From Watersipora subatra (taxonomy: Eukaryota; Bryozoa; Gymnolaemata; Cheilostomatida; Watersiporidae): a stretch of DNA of 64,000 bases. The position numbers and the translations under genes were made by a program. A model generated the notes under the pieces. That model made no database searches, was not told the DNA's origin, and was given only the letters and a program-made list of their open reading frames with translations. How positions within the stretch are numbered: position 1 is the first letter of the stretch; every line of letters starts with the position of its first letter. Below, piece after piece: positions 47,874 to 60,770 of this stretch. Location of the stretch: assembly GCF_963576615.1 (NCBI RefSeq), contig NC_088714.1, positions 1,240,001 through 1,304,000 of the forward strand. Direction: 5' to 3'.

Positions 47874-47952
47874 ATGGATTCACAAGCTCGAGATGATTTT
47901 GAATGGGTATATACAGAGGAACCGCATGCTACTCGGCGAAAGGAAATTCTGG
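47874..47952 (+). CDS. DEGS1: DEGS1 coding exon 1
   Basis: [20 protein letters not shown] then RRKEIL, ending with one base of a split Ala codon at G|GTCAGT. The open frame beyond the donor has no family similarity. TCTCTTATCAG at about 47820 looks like the acceptor that brings in this exon. Confidence 0.94.
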
Positions 47953-50900
47953 GTCAGTTTTGGTTCCTTCTTTGTGTGCTTGTGGCAGACATAATTATCT
48001 CTATTACTGTGTACTTGGTCAACATAGTTATGCAGCAATATGTTGAAGCAAAGTTCATATGGATTTACACAAGATAAAAATCCATTGTTTGCGTTTATGC
48101 TAGTTTATAATTTATCTCACTCCCACTATCTCCCCCTTCATGTTACTTTGTAATAGTGGATACCATCTAGGCTGTTAATGGACTTTGGTCTCTTCTAGTT
48201 TGCCAGCCATGGTAAAAGCGGGTGTCAAATTATTCTTTGGAGCTTAGTCTAAAGTTTTTTTGCAGCCAAGTACCCTCAGATAAAGAAGCTATTTGGACCA
48301 GATCCTAACATGAAGTGGTCCGTCCTGATGATGGTGCTTACGCAGATAGTAGCTGCATATATGATCCGAGATTGCTCTTGGTTCACTGTTATTCTGACTG
48401 CCTACTGTTTTGGGGGTGTAATAAACCATTCCCTTAGCCTTGCTACCCATGAGATAGCCCACTGTCTTGCTTTTGGCATAACCCGTCCCGTAGCCAACAG
48501 ACTTCTTGGTATCTTTGCTAACACAGTTATGGCTGTACCTGCGTCGGTGACATTCAAGCGCTATCACCTTGATCATCACAGATACCAAGGTTGGTAGCTC
48601 GGCCAGAGCCTTTCATTTTACCATCAACTCATTCTTCATATTTAATGATTTTTTGCGTTAAAATTTCTTCATCAAATGCCAGGAAAATCGTCAAATTCCG
48701 TCATTCGAAAGAAACTGCAGTTCTAATTTTTAAATATTACAAAAGGTAGTAGAAAGTTTGAATTTGATATTAAATCTATTATTGTTAATGAGAGATCACA
48801 GACTTTAACATTTTTTAAATTTCTTAATAGAAAATAGCTTTCAGTATAAATATTTTGCACGTCTGATTTGCTTAATTTCTAAAAACCCCAAATCGATTTA
48901 AGCTGTTCAGAGTTATAAATTCTTAGCCATAATTTTTGTTTAAAAAGCAAATTAATAATTTTCGGAACAGCTCTCCAGCAGCAGCACCAGCAAACAAGAT
49001 CTAAAAAGGCTGCCTTCCTTGCACTCCTCGCTGTACATAAGTCATTACTTGTAGTCATGTGTTTATTACTTATAAGAATAAGAGAGATATCACAGCTTTA
49101 TAAAGAGTATTACTAAGTGGCAGGATCACACACATTTCCATCCTTGCATAGAAATCAGCTGAAGTCTGTTGGCAGATTATTGACTGTCAGCTTTATCGAG
49201 TGTACCCTATGGTTGAATATTCTATTAAAAATCATATTGAAGGCAGGAGTTGACTAGTCATCAGGTTTGTTTCTATTTAAGAATGTACGTAGTTCAAACT
49301 GTAATAATAGCCCTCGTAGTTGACAATACATTTTGTGGCAAATAATTTTTAGTGCTCATTCACTGAAATTATTAGTTCGGCCTTGACCTAGTAAGTAAGC
49401 TCATGGTTTGGGTGTCTGGCTCGCTGGTATTTCTTTGCTTAGAGAACTACGTCTGAACTGCTGGGTTGACTTTTGGGTCTACGAATATCCTGTGGTTTAC
49501 TACTGATGGTTTAATCGAGCTAATCTTGGTGGTTATTAGGCAGTTATTACCAGACTAGCATGATTCTAAAACCTTCGAAATGGAGAATGCTGATGAGGTC
49601 GTCTTATTGCATGCGCCGGATAATAGACATGGTGTGGTGAAAACCTTTTATTGAGCATTGTACAAACTGCAGCGGAGATAAATAATGCATTGGAAATAGA
49701 ATGGGCATCACCGAGTTTGCAATTTTCATATTCCCATGGCTCGTGTAACACGGACTGCTTTCGTAACATCATAGGTAATGCTTCTCACATTTTAATCAGC
49801 ACTTTTCATTTTCTCACTAACATCGATTAGCACGCATAGTTTTAATACAGATGGTTGGCAAAAGGTCTGGCACACTGACCAATAACATCTTGCATAATCA
49901 ATAGCAAAAGTCAATACTGTATAGCGCCTTGACATCGATTACGCTTTTGTCCCTTAAGCTGGTCTTTTTGATACATGCTCAATTGAATGTTTGTCTTTGA
50001 AGTTTGTGAAAAACTTTTGAAGTCTGTGAGAGACTCTCTTTACAAAATGGAAGAAATGTTTGCCTCGTAAACCGCAGCCTATTTGTTCAGCATTACCTCA
50101 GATCTGATTGTCTCTCCCGTGCTCATTAGGTTCAGAGGAGCTTGACGTAGATATTCCCCACAAGCTTGAGGCTCGTCTCTTCAAGTACACTCTTGGAAAA
50201 CTCATTTGGATGTCTCTTCAGCCATTTTTCTACGCACTCAGACCATTAGTTGTCAAGCCTAAACCTCTGACCATTCATGAGGTGAGTTAACACTTCTCCT
50301 TCTCGTCTGACGAACATTTTGCCATAAAGATCGACTCCTCTAGACTAACAGTGTAAACTATCATCTTCTACTTGAATACATACCGGGGCGTGTGGTAAGA
50401 CTAGGTAGGTTGCCATGTACTGACTATGTGTCCAATGCAATTCTGTCTTGTTCATCAAGTCATGTGGAATTGTCTTTTATTACACAAATTCCACTAGAAT
50501 CAATGAGCCAATGAAATCAATACTATTGCATTGATGCTAATGTAGCCTGAGGTGCAATCACTGACAGATCAAACGCTTCAGAGGATATTAAAGTAATACA
50601 TTGTTACACCATATATAGCCTGAGGTCATGTTGAAAAGCTATCTAGTGAATTTTCATTTGCTACTACTCCCTACATATCAGTACCAGCAGTAGACTACAG
50701 TAGTTTAACTACAGTAGACTACAGTTGTTAAACTATGTACATAATCTGTTCTGAGAATGTTTATGTTATAGGTTTTTACGTTATACAAACCGTCAAATTG
50801 TAAATTACCTAATCCATTCCAAGATTGCCCCAAACTCGTGCCTTTGCTCCTTCAAATAGGAAACAAACTAAACTTGACTTTGTAGTTTATTTAATGACTG

Positions 50901-53900
50901 TACAATGACCGATATTATTCGTTTCTATTTACAGCTTATCTCTTCTTATCACTTTCACTTAGTTTAGGCTCCATGATTACAGTCATTACATAAAATTACG
51001 TCAATTACGGTAATTTTACAATAATTTTATGTTAAGTTCAGAGGAGCGCACTTCTACTGCGTCAATTTAACTCTTTTTTCTACTTTTTTAAACAGCAAGG
51101 TCTGCTGCAAAGAAAAAAAGGAAAAATATTGCATCTATTTAAGATGAAGTAAAAAAATCTATTTACTCTAGTAAGAGCGGTGCCTGTCTGTTCAGCCATT
51201 TTTTTGAAGCCAGGGTTAGAGGTTATGATAAAAGATTGATTTTAACAAGACTTCAGTCAGTAACATTCAGATTGGTAGACTGACACTCTAACACCTGCAT
51301 CAATCGACCGCTTTTAGGTATTTCTGAATAATTGTGTTGCTAATTATTCTCTGTCCTTTGTCGGCACACCTAATTGATGATCTTTCACGGCACACGGCAA
51401 GGGTAGTGTAAATATAATAGATATACCCATATACATATTTTCTCTCCAAAGTGCGGCGAGAAAGAAACTGATATTTTTAAGGATAACTATGGGATTCTTA
51501 TTATTCAAATCGAATTAGAGAACTTGAGCCAACTTGGCGCTTTACATTATCTTAAATTTATACGGTACGAAGTGAAAACTTTACATAAATTCTTTACGTT
51601 AAGCGGAATTTGTGTGAAAGGATGTTTAGGTTATAAGAGTGTCTACTGTGTGTATGAAGTATCATACTGCCATTTCACTCTAATCTATATGTATGGACAT
51701 CCCAGGTGTTATTCTTCTATTCTTACAGGTCATAAATGCAGCAGTCGTTGTGGCGTTTGATGTGGCTGTCATACAGCTGCTTGGGTGGAAATCATTTGTC
51801 TATCTTCTTGGAGGCACACTGCTAGCCATGGGTTAGTATTTCTTTAAAGGATCGTGGTAGGCGTTAGAAGTGAGACTGAGAATTCCCTTAGTTTTGGTGG
51901 TCTGAGGTTAATCCATTACAGGCCCTTTTCCTATTATCTCATCCAATTTTAACTAGCCGTGTTTCAACTACCCTGTGTTGAGGGTTGGTCATGCGCGTGC
52001 TCGCAAAGGAAATTATATAAACTTGATGCAGTAATTACATTTTCACATTTTATTTATCAGACCAAATTAAGATTTGCCTCCTCCTGTCTGCACGGTATAT
52101 GATAATGCATTCAAGCATTTTGCTGCTGCCGATACAATACCTTATATACGTAGATTTAGTAGAAAATTAAAACTAGAAAACCTGCATTGACTATTCTTAT
52201 ATAACAATTAGGCACAATTAATGAACACCGAGCTGAATATGATGTAGGAATAAGGTGTTGGTGGCTTGAGAACTAATACAATAGTGGTAAAATACTGTAT
52301 GTAATTGTTTTACATTACTAGAGAATTAAAGACAATGTACTCGTACCATTAACTTGGCAGGATTTTCTTTTGTGACAGATATCTGGGAACAAAACCTTAT
52401 CATAGAAAAATAATCACATGTAGCTAATAAATAACACAGGGCTTATGCCAGTCAACCCAATGATAGTTAGGTTCTATGGCTACAATGAGAGTAGGTCTTG
52501 TTTCTTATTTAGCCATGATGCTTCTGGTGCGCACCGTGTTTAACAATTATAATTTATTTAATGAGCAACTGGTTTCACATGACACAAGCTTGTCTTTCCT
52601 GTAACCATTTCTACACTGGCTCCGTCACTGATAAGGGAATCAAGGAGAACCAAGTGATTTAATTAGTGTGGTCACCTGGCCATTAGAACAAAGAGCCTTC
52701 AGCAGTAGTAAATGTATGTTAAAGCCCTAGTAGCTGAAATAAATGAGTAGCTCAGGCTATAAAAATAACTCCAGTCATCAATAACCTGACTTTTTGATCT
52801 ATGTATATATTGATTCATGAAGTCTTTCTGGTCAGCGATTCTTTTCTTTCAATAAATTGTTTATTGTTTGTATTACTTTTAATAGTGTATATTGTTTAGA
52901 AGTACTTAACAATACTACAACTCTGTTTATTAATACAGTTGTCAGTAGGAATCAAGCAATTTATTAGCTCCTTGTTCAAATTTCTCAGCTCCACTCAACG
53001 AGAAGAGTGATGAGCAGAGATGAAGGTGTTTACTTGTCACACCTCATTTGAAAGACTCGTTCTGTTCCTTGTTCGGGCTTTTATCAGTTGGTTATTTCCG
53101 CATAGCCTTTAACTCGTGCGACTATTACAAGGTTTGAGTTTCACCGTTTATATTTGGTCTTCAGGTATTCACCCTGTGGCTGGGCATTTTATATCTGAGC
53201 ACTACATGTTTAAGAAGGGATATGAGACCTACTCGTACTATGGACCACTCAACCTTATCACCTTCAATGTAGGATACCATAACGAGCACCACGATTTTCC
53301 TTATATACCTGGAAGTCGTCTCCCTCAGGTAATTCACTTGAATTAGTCTGTGTTAAGAATGGAGAGAGAAATGTTGCAGGCTGATTGGTTAATAATTACA
53401 ATATAGCCTTGACATTAAATTAGTCCGCTCTAATATTTGCTCGGTATGTGAAAATGATCATATGCTGGGGCAAGTATTCTTACAGGACTTAATCAGATCG
53501 CTTCACAACTCGAAACCTTCGCAACAAAATACCTTAGGTAATTAAATATGGCATTAAAACATATGTATTATATAAAACAAAAAAACTAAATCATTTGTAA
53601 GAAACAGTCAATAAAGGGATAATCAATATTGAGAGGTTTTTATTGTCACGTTTAAGCTGAGGTATTACAAGAAACAGACAGTGTGTAGGTAGAGGTGATA
53701 CAAGAGACAGTGCGTAGGTAGAGGTGATACAAGAGACAGTGTGTAGGTAGAGGTGATACAAGAGACAGTGCGTAGGTAGAGGTGATACAAGAGACAGTGT
53801 GTAGGTAGAGGTAATACAAGAGACAGTGCGTAGGTAGAGGTGATACAAGAGACAGTGCATAGGTAGAGGTGATACAAGAGACAGTGTGTAGGTAGAGGTA

Positions 53901-55715
53901 ATACAAGAGACAGTGTGTAGGTAGAGGTGATACAAGAGACAGTGCGTAGGTAGAGGTGATACAAGAGACAGTGCGTAGGTAGAGGTGATACAAGAGACAG
54001 TGCGTAGGTAGAGGTGATACAAGAGACAGTGTGTAGGTAGAGGTGATACTAGAGACAGTGCGTAGGTAGAAGTGATACAAGAGACAGTGCGTAGGTAGAG
54101 GTAATACAAGAGACAGTGTGTAGGTAAAGGTGATACAAGAGACAGTGCGTAGGTAGAGGTGATACAAGAGACAGTGTGTAGGTAGAGGTGATACAAGAGA
54201 CAGTGTGTAGGTAAAGGTAATACAAGAGACAGTGTGTAGGTAGAGGTGATACAAGAGACAGTGCGTAAGTAGAGGTGATACAAGAGACAGTGCGTAGGTA
54301 GAGGTGATACAAGAGACAGTGTGTAGGTAGAGGTAATACAAGAGACAGTGTGTAGGTAGAGGTGATACAAGAGACAGTGTGTAGGTAGAGGTGATACATG
54401 AGACAGTGGGTAGGTAGAGCTAATACAAGAGACACTGTGTAGGTAGAAGTCGCCATAGAGATATGTAGCTAGTCTAACCTTGTCTTCATGAACTGTAATT
54501 ATTATAACTTATTTATATACTTGTATATTTTTGGTTTTGCGCTTGGTTTTTATTTTGTCAATTATTTTAGCTGGCTTCTTCCCTTTCACTCATTTCAGGA
54601 TTTCTTTTATATGCGTAACTTTTAGCTCACTTCCAGAATATGTTAAAGGATTGATTCTATTATGTTGTTCGTATTTTTCCAAAATTTGTTTTAATTTTCA
54701 AAATAGCGTTGCACTTTCCTTTTATTTTTCTCACTCGCACTAGACCTCTGATAGCCCATGATTTTAAAACTAGAAAAGGTAGATACGTGCACGAAGCACT
54801 CTCAACGTAGTATGAGCAGCAAAGAAACAGACTAGGTAGGTGAAAGAAAACATGCGTTCAAAGTTGGCATGTTTCAGAAAACTTTGGTTGTTGTATGTCA
54901 AGAATCACTTGAGACTGTCGAAACAAATATTATCTTGCAATCAAATAATTTGTAAGCTGATGTTTGGCCGGATATACGTATAAACATTTCATATATCCAT
55001 TGTATATTCTATTGCTCATCTGTATACCGTACCATACATGATATGGAAGACATTTCATATATGTATTGTATATTCTATTGCTCATCTGTATATATGATGT
55101 GGAAGGCATTTCATATATGTATTGTATATTCTATTGCTCATCTATATACATGTATATATGATATGGAAGATATTTCATATATGTATTGTATATTCTATTG
55201 CTCATCTGTATATACGATGTGGAAGACATTTCATTTATGTATTGTATATTCTATTGCTCATTTGTATATATGATATGAAAGACATTTCATATATGTATTG
55301 TATATTCTATTGCTCATCTGTATATATGATATGGAAGACATTTCATATATGTATTGTATATTCTATTGTTCATGCGTATATGTGATATGGAAGACATTTC
55401 ATATATGTATTGTATATTCTATTGCTCATCTGTGTATGTGATATGGAAGAAATTTCATATGTCTATTGTATATATGATATGGAAGACATTTCATATATGC
55501 ATTGTATATTCTATTGCTCATCTGTATATACATGCATGATATGGAAGACATTTTGCATCTAGGTTCGCGCAATCGCTCCTGAGTACTACGATGATCTGCC
55601 AAGTCACACCTCGTGGGTTAGAGTGCTCTACGATTTCATCACAGACCCTGAACTCTCACTCTACTGCAGAATCAAGCGCAAGCAGATCCCGAAGTCACTT
55701 GAGGATGACGAGTGA
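47874..55715 (+). CDS. DEGS1: Sphingolipid delta-4 desaturase, whole gene, 6 coding exons
   Basis: Endoplasmic-reticulum di-iron membrane enzyme that puts the 4,5-trans double bond into dihydroceramide to make ceramide (Drosophila infertile crescent, human DEGS1). Exons 47874-47952, 48266-48589, 50130-50281, 51729-51831, 53165-53328 and 55563-55715 join in phase to 324 residues (human 323). The N-terminus [19 protein letters not shown] is the lipid-desaturase N-domain. The three histidine boxes are HEIAH (88-92), HLDHH (127-131) and HNEHH (258-262). Hydrophobic segments at about 46-60, 66-80 and in exons 3 and 4 fit the usual membrane topology. A pyrimidine tract ending CTTATCAG 52 bases before the ATG suggests a 5' UTR intron. 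The gene is intact. Confidence 0.97.
48266..48589 (+). CDS. DEGS1: DEGS1 coding exon 2 (histidine boxes 1 and 2)
   Basis: Acceptor [31 protein letters not shown] and two hydrophobic segments, then [20 protein letters not shown] and [15 protein letters not shown]. It carries two of the three metal-binding boxes. Donor G|GTTGGT, phase 1. Confidence 0.97.
50130..50281 (+). CDS. DEGS1: DEGS1 coding exon 3
   Basis: Acceptor [29 protein letters not shown], then [20 protein letters not shown] and [11 protein letters not shown] before GTGAGT. The D-x-D-I-P segment and the Q-P-F-F-Y-A-x-RP membrane segment are family hallmarks. Confidence 0.97.
51729..51831 (+). CDS. DEGS1: DEGS1 coding exon 4
   Basis: Acceptor [30 protein letters not shown] then [14 protein letters not shown], two hydrophobic helices. 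Phase 1 at G|GTTAGT. Confidence 0.95.
53165..53328 (+). CDS. DEGS1: DEGS1 coding exon 5 (histidine box 3)
   Basis: Acceptor [47 protein letters not shown], then [17 protein letters not shown] before GTAATT. It contains the third metal-binding box. Phase 0. Confidence 0.97.
53670..54450. repeat. 29-bp tandem array, about 27 copies
   Basis: Unit GATACAAGAGACAGTGTGTA plus GGTAGAGGT, with GTGCG variants. In DEGS1 intron 5. Confidence 0.95.
54985..55555. repeat. 56-bp tandem array ending at the DEGS1 exon 6 acceptor
   Basis: About 10 copies of GACATTTCATATATGTATTG, TATATTCTATTGCTCATCTG, TATATATGATATGGAA. The last GAAGACATTT continues as TGCATCTAG, the real 3' splice site. Confidence 0.95.
55563..55715 (+). 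CDS. DEGS1: DEGS1 coding exon 6 (C-terminus)
   Basis: Acceptor [62 protein letters not shown], then TGA. The acceptor emerges directly from the last unit of a 56-bp tandem array. Confidence 0.97.
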   Translation, partial: VRAIAPEYYDDLPSHTSWVRVLYDFITDPELSLYCRIKRKQIPKSLEDDE

Positions 55716-56031
55716 GCCCCCATTAGACTTGTCTCCACTCATTTTCTGTCTATCGCAACAATCTTCTTAGCGCTAAAAATGTATTCTTGATTCAATACAA
55801 TTTAATTACCATTAGGTACTTTTTGTTACTTTTCTGTTTTTCCATAGAGCTATATAGCTTCACCTGAGACTATGTACATACTCGCCGAGTAATGTGCTTT
55901 GGTAGACTCTCTACTTGCAGAGCATGGCTGTCGACTACAGCTTAAGCGCATCTCACATCGGAAAGGCACACTAACCTAGTATTTCATTTGTCTCTGGCTG
56001 ACAACTTCTCATAGGAAAATATTTTTCTCAC

Positions 56032-56037
56032 AATAAA
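56032..56037 (+). promoter_or_regulatory. DEGS1: Poly(A) signal of DEGS1
   Basis: AATAAA 317 bases after the stop codon, the first canonical match downstream. Confidence 0.5.
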
Positions 56038-56039
56038 AC

Positions 56040-58279
56040 ATCCTCACCTTATACCAGCATCTAGCTAATAACTTTTTTAGCACTTACCTAGTATTGTATG
56101 CTAGCGTCCAGTTTGCAGTTTTAGTTAGTAACAGTCAATATAATATTATTATTATTCACGCAACTTCTAGGTTATGAATATATAGGCACAGCCTTTATAT
56201 AATATACAGCGTTGTTGGCAATAACTACGCATTAAGATAAAACAAGAAGTCTTTTCTTTGTGATGAGTTGTATTGGAAATAATGACTTTACATCTCAATC
56301 ATAGACCACAGTTAATCTACTGTACTATTACATAGAATAACTCATGGTTTGATTGTACTCGAGACAAATTCTGAAGTCAAACGTAGTCATTCTTTTATAT
56401 TCAAATATTTATTCTTCTCCAAAAATTAATAAGCACATTTTCTGATGAACATCAGATGTTCATGTAATGTAAAAATCAAATTATATTAATTTTAGAAATA
56501 TGGTGACTGGCTAAAGTTGATTCGTAAGTCAACCAATATGCATGCATAAAGATAGGGTGAACTTATAGAACCTTAACAAATACTTTGTAAAACACAGATA
56601 AAATGAGTTGAAAAAGTGTGACTGCTTTCCTACGACGTTTCACTACCTTTAATGGAGGCTCTTGAAGTTTTATTTGAAGTTTTGTCTTTGCAGTGGAAAG
56701 GCAACTCCAACAAATAAGACTCAGTGTTTAAGTGCTATTCTTTAGTGCATCAATTGGGGACTTCAACATAAAATCGGAGCATTCATAACATTTGCCTATG
56801 ATTTATGTTAGCAAAAAATTCAATAGCAGTCAATAATAATGCTGACAGGTACTTTGCGCGTGTGCTAAAATTGAAGATTGGCACATTTCCTAGGAACTTT
56901 GACAGTACCAGACGATCATATGCCATGAGTTATGTTTGTTACCCAGTGCAAAAAGTTGATTCTGTTTGATAGCAAGTGCATCGGAAGGGTGTTTACAGCT
57001 GACAAGTTTTATATCACCAGTCATATAAGAAGCTAGCAGGGAATTCAGTGATGAGCAGGTGCTTCTGGGAGTAAGCTTGGCACCGATATTTGTTACATCG
57101 TAAAGGAATTATTGTCAGTATCGTTTTTGCTCCATATTACTAAAGAACAATCACGGTTGCTCCTTTGATACTTTTGTATTTTTGTTTTGAGCTAAACACT
57201 ATCCATAGTGAAGTGAGACAAGACTATAGACTATATTGAACAAAAGCAACAAATTATAATAGAGTCCTAATTATCCCATGCTTCACCATAGAATCCACTT
57301 CATTTTTTTAAGTGGCAGAGATTTCATAGAAGAGTAGGCAATTGCATGTCGCTGCAAATCATACTGTTTAGTGTAACTAGCAAGATTAGTTGAGGTCATG
57401 TGAAGGTCATGTCCTTGACTGACTTAGTATTTGAGTTGATTTTTCGGATAATCCTTTCCTCTATAGTAAGGTTTTTAATTTCCTATTGGAAAATGGAAAC
57501 CATTGAACAATCTATCTACAGGGCTATGATAGTACTCTAAGATCATTCTATCACTTAGCCAATCAGCAAGTTAGAAGTGGCTGGTAGCCTCCGTTATTTT
57601 CGTTATAATAACAACTCATCAAAAGCATTGCTACCCTTGTACCTTTATTTTCATCACATTTTTTGCGTAAATGAATTTTAATCACGCAAAACATGTTTTT
57701 ACTGTGCGATAAAGATTCAATTCTTGTTAACTGTAAGAAGAATGTTGACACACTTATGTCATCATTTACTGCCTCTTTATTCAGGGGCTGCGATAACAAA
57801 ATATTAAAATGTTTAACACTAAATTTTTTGGGCTGGCAAGCTGGCAGCAGAATTTCTGTCGGTTGTTATTGTGATGCTAATATAAGCAGATAGGTTTCAC
57901 ACCTGAGAAAAAATACCCTAAAATGTCCTTTCATTGTCCGAGTCATAAGCAACAACTATGAGGCGATTCGTTAAATATAGTAGTGATACAGTATTAATAT
58001 ATACGTAATAATCATATATAGTAGTCATTGTCTTGAACTTAAACACATAGATTTGTGCATAGTCACAGGCTGATTAAAACAGACTACACCATGTGAGTAT
58101 AAAAACAAGCGTCTTAATAATATAGATGTAATACATGAAGTATAGGCATTTACAAACGATAACTAACAAAAATCAAAGTATATTGTGTAGATAACTTTTA
58201 TTTTTACTTAATATTTTACTTAGTACTTTACTTAATATACAGAAATCCGAGACTTCTTTTTATTGAATTCTAATCCATG
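56040..58279. other. DEGS1 downstream intergenic region
   Basis: AT-rich, nothing recognised. Short open frames at 57563-57893 lack similarity. Confidence 0.45.
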
Positions 58280-59460
58280 TTGTCTGCATCATTCTAGCAC
58301 CGATTTAAGTCTTTCATTATGTTCTTCTAGGTTGCCCCATATATCAGAGCCTCAACCATAATCAGTGCTACACCATTTCGACCCTTGACAAGCCTCTCCA
58401 TTGCAACCTGAGATAACTCAGGAGTACTTTTAATACCAAATGGCAATCTCGTTAATGCATATCTACCTATGGGACTGTTATAAGTTGTTGGCAAACTACT
58501 TGGCTTATCTAGTTTCAACTGCCAAAACCCTTTAGAAGTATTTAAAACACTAAAAAATTTTGCATCAGACATTCTAGCAGTAATAGACTCTAGAGTAGGC
58601 AACGAACAATGTGCACACAATACAGCCTTGTTGAAGTTGGTTGAATCAATGCAAATCCTAACACTAGCATTAGATTTCTTGACTTGCGCTAAGCTATTCA
58701 TCCAGTCAGTTGGTTCAGTTACTTTGACTATAATACCCTGTGATTCTACTTGTCTAAGCTCTCTTATAACTTTATCTCAAATGGGTTCAGGTATAACTCT
58801 TTGAACATATACATTTATAACAGATGTATATGTAGTGTCTATATTTATAGAATGTTCACTTTCGATGCCATCCAGCTCATTAAATACATCTGAATAGAAT
58901 GTATTTGGGAAGCTTTGCCAACAGTCCTAGTTTAACGCATGCCTCGCCGCCTAAAACAGCTCTTTTACATTCTGGCACAATCATGAGTTTCAGAGTCGGG
59001 CTTTCGTCATTAGTTCTAGCAGTAGCAGTTACCTACCTGGATGGCACAAGTTGATGACCAGAGTAGGAGTAGAGCTGTGTTGCAGGGGTGAATTAGATTG
59101 GCAGGTTCATATAACTTATAATTTGTACAGAAGTGTATTGCACTCAGCTCTAGTATCTAGCAGCACTGAGATTGTACTATCATTGATCTCAATATCTGTA
59201 GTCCAGTCTGCCGGATTAGGTTTTGAACTTTTTACACGCACAACAAACTGTGAGTTACACAGACTATGAGCAGATAGCAGCGATTAGTAGCGATTCCCGA
59301 AATGATTAAGCTTGTTGCAGCTGTGATATATTTGTCCTTTTGCTGGACATGCGTTGAGTGGATGTTTGATTTGACTGCCACATCTAGCGCATTTGTTTGA
59401 TTAGTATTTGTTAGAATGACCAACTCCAATTTCCAATGACCAACTGGCAAATTTCTGCCA
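58280..59460 (-). mobile_element. Ty3/Gypsy LTR retrotransposon relic
   Basis: The minus strand at 58327-58701 carries a Ty3/Gypsy-type reverse transcriptase segment (RICIDSTNFNKA, FGRYALTRLPFGI-like motifs). Upstream sequence to about 59460 looks like remains of the protease and zinc-knuckle part. It is broken and partial, with no LTRs seen at either end. It looks old. Confidence 0.7.
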
Positions 59461-59562
59461 ACTGCATCTATTGGCTAAAAGGATTAATCATGCTCAAACA
59501 ATAACATTATCCCAATGACGACGAGTAATGCAAACCAGTGTCGACGTCATGGTTAATCATAT

Positions 59563-59831
59563 AACGTTGACTTGCAACAAAATTCACATTACCGTTATTT
59601 GATATGGAAAGATTCACCATGTCTTACTATGTTGTGTTGTAGGTGCAAAATATGTGGAAAGGCGATTACTGATTCGTGATGGCTGTGGTGAACTGTTCGT
59701 TTTTAGCTTTCGAGAGCTTGTAATCACATTTCCACATATTTGGCACTTACAACACAACAGAGTAAGACATGGTGAATCTTTTGATACCAAATAAATGTAA
59801 TGTGAATTTTGTAGCAAGTCAACCTTTAATT
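59563..59831. mobile_element. TTAA fold-back element, copy 3 (interior deleted)
   Basis: Only the two long inverted repeats remain, about 125 bp each, around a short centre. The left end is TTGACTTGCAACAAAATTC and the right end is the inverse followed by CCTTTAA. It could fold into one long hairpin. Confidence 0.8.
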
Positions 59832-59867
59832 ACTACCTGCGCATTGCTGTTTATTAGTTGTTAATAA

Positions 59868-60690
59868 AACCAATGATATACAGCCCTCAAGGATAGCCGA
59901 CGGCGCTCATATGGGCGGGGTTTAATGATGAAGCTCTGTTGGAATTAACCCGAACACGGCACCCGAACAAACAAATATGCTGAAAGCACCTTGTAAATTT
60001 ACGAATATTATGAACTATAGTGGTTATTTTACTTATCTGTTGATCTCATTTTGTTGTCAAATAAATATAGTATCCCAATATTGTCACCATTATGATCAGT
60101 CAGTTGCCATTCACAAGCATTCGCGATATTAATAGTCACAATCGTAAAATAGCTCAAATTCGGTTCTGCATTTAGATTTTGAGTATGAAAACTACACTGC
60201 ACAGCTTTGCCTGCTGTCCCATCTTATTGGCAAGGTAAAACAATGTGAAACCGATGAAAGACTTTGTCATTTTATATTAGGGGTGGCAAAATATTAATCA
60301 AAAACTAGAAAAAAAATGCCGTTGTTCGGGTAATTATATTCAACTTTAGGCATATACTACGACCTTTACTAATTTTAAAATTACTAAAAGTAGGTAATTT
60401 GAAATGTTTTATTTTGAATAGATACATTATTTTGGTTAGGTATTACCCCTACATTGCAGAAATTCAATGTTTGCTATTGTGACCCGCGGGGTCTACTGGC
60501 TGAATAAGCTAATGAAACGATAACAGCGATTCGTGTTTTCTAAAACCTAACAAGGCAACGCGACCGCCCCGCGAGAGTTGTGTTTGCTTTGAAACCCAGG
60601 CTAGCACAATCCTAATAAAGCTCCATCATTAAACTCCGCCCATATGATAGCCGTCGGCTATCCTTTTGGGCTGTAAGTCATTGATAAAAC
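59868..60690 (-). mobile_element. Inverted-repeat element family 2, copy B
   Basis: The ends are inverted copies of each other: ACAGCCC...GGATAGCCGACGG...GGGCGGGGTTTAATGAT on the left, and the inverse on the right finishing near GCTGTAAGTCATTGATA. A subterminal palindrome GATAGCCGTCGGCTATC marks each end. The interior matches copy A. It is non-autonomous. Confidence 0.75.
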
Positions 60691-60770
60691 CTTCAATGTC
60701 GCTTTATTTAATTACCAAAATTGTTGTTTTAGTCTTTTTGTATCAATCACCTTTCGTGCTACTTCACCTA

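Larger units (their letters stand above)
48590..53164 (+). other. DEGS1 introns 2 to 4 (around exons 50130-50281 and 51729-51831)
   Basis: Apart from the two coding exons inside, the introns are AT-rich, with no tandem arrays or transposons recognised, in contrast with intron 5. Confidence 0.5.

Noticed and set aside
48289-48588. Minus-strand frame opposite DEGS1 exon 2
   Set aside because: Antisense shadow of a strongly conserved coding exon.
53591-54456. Four overlapping repeat-protein frames (TSTYTLSLV-type)
   Set aside because: A 29-bp unit cycles through all three frames; no start, composition or homology argues for a protein. It lies in a DEGS1 intron.
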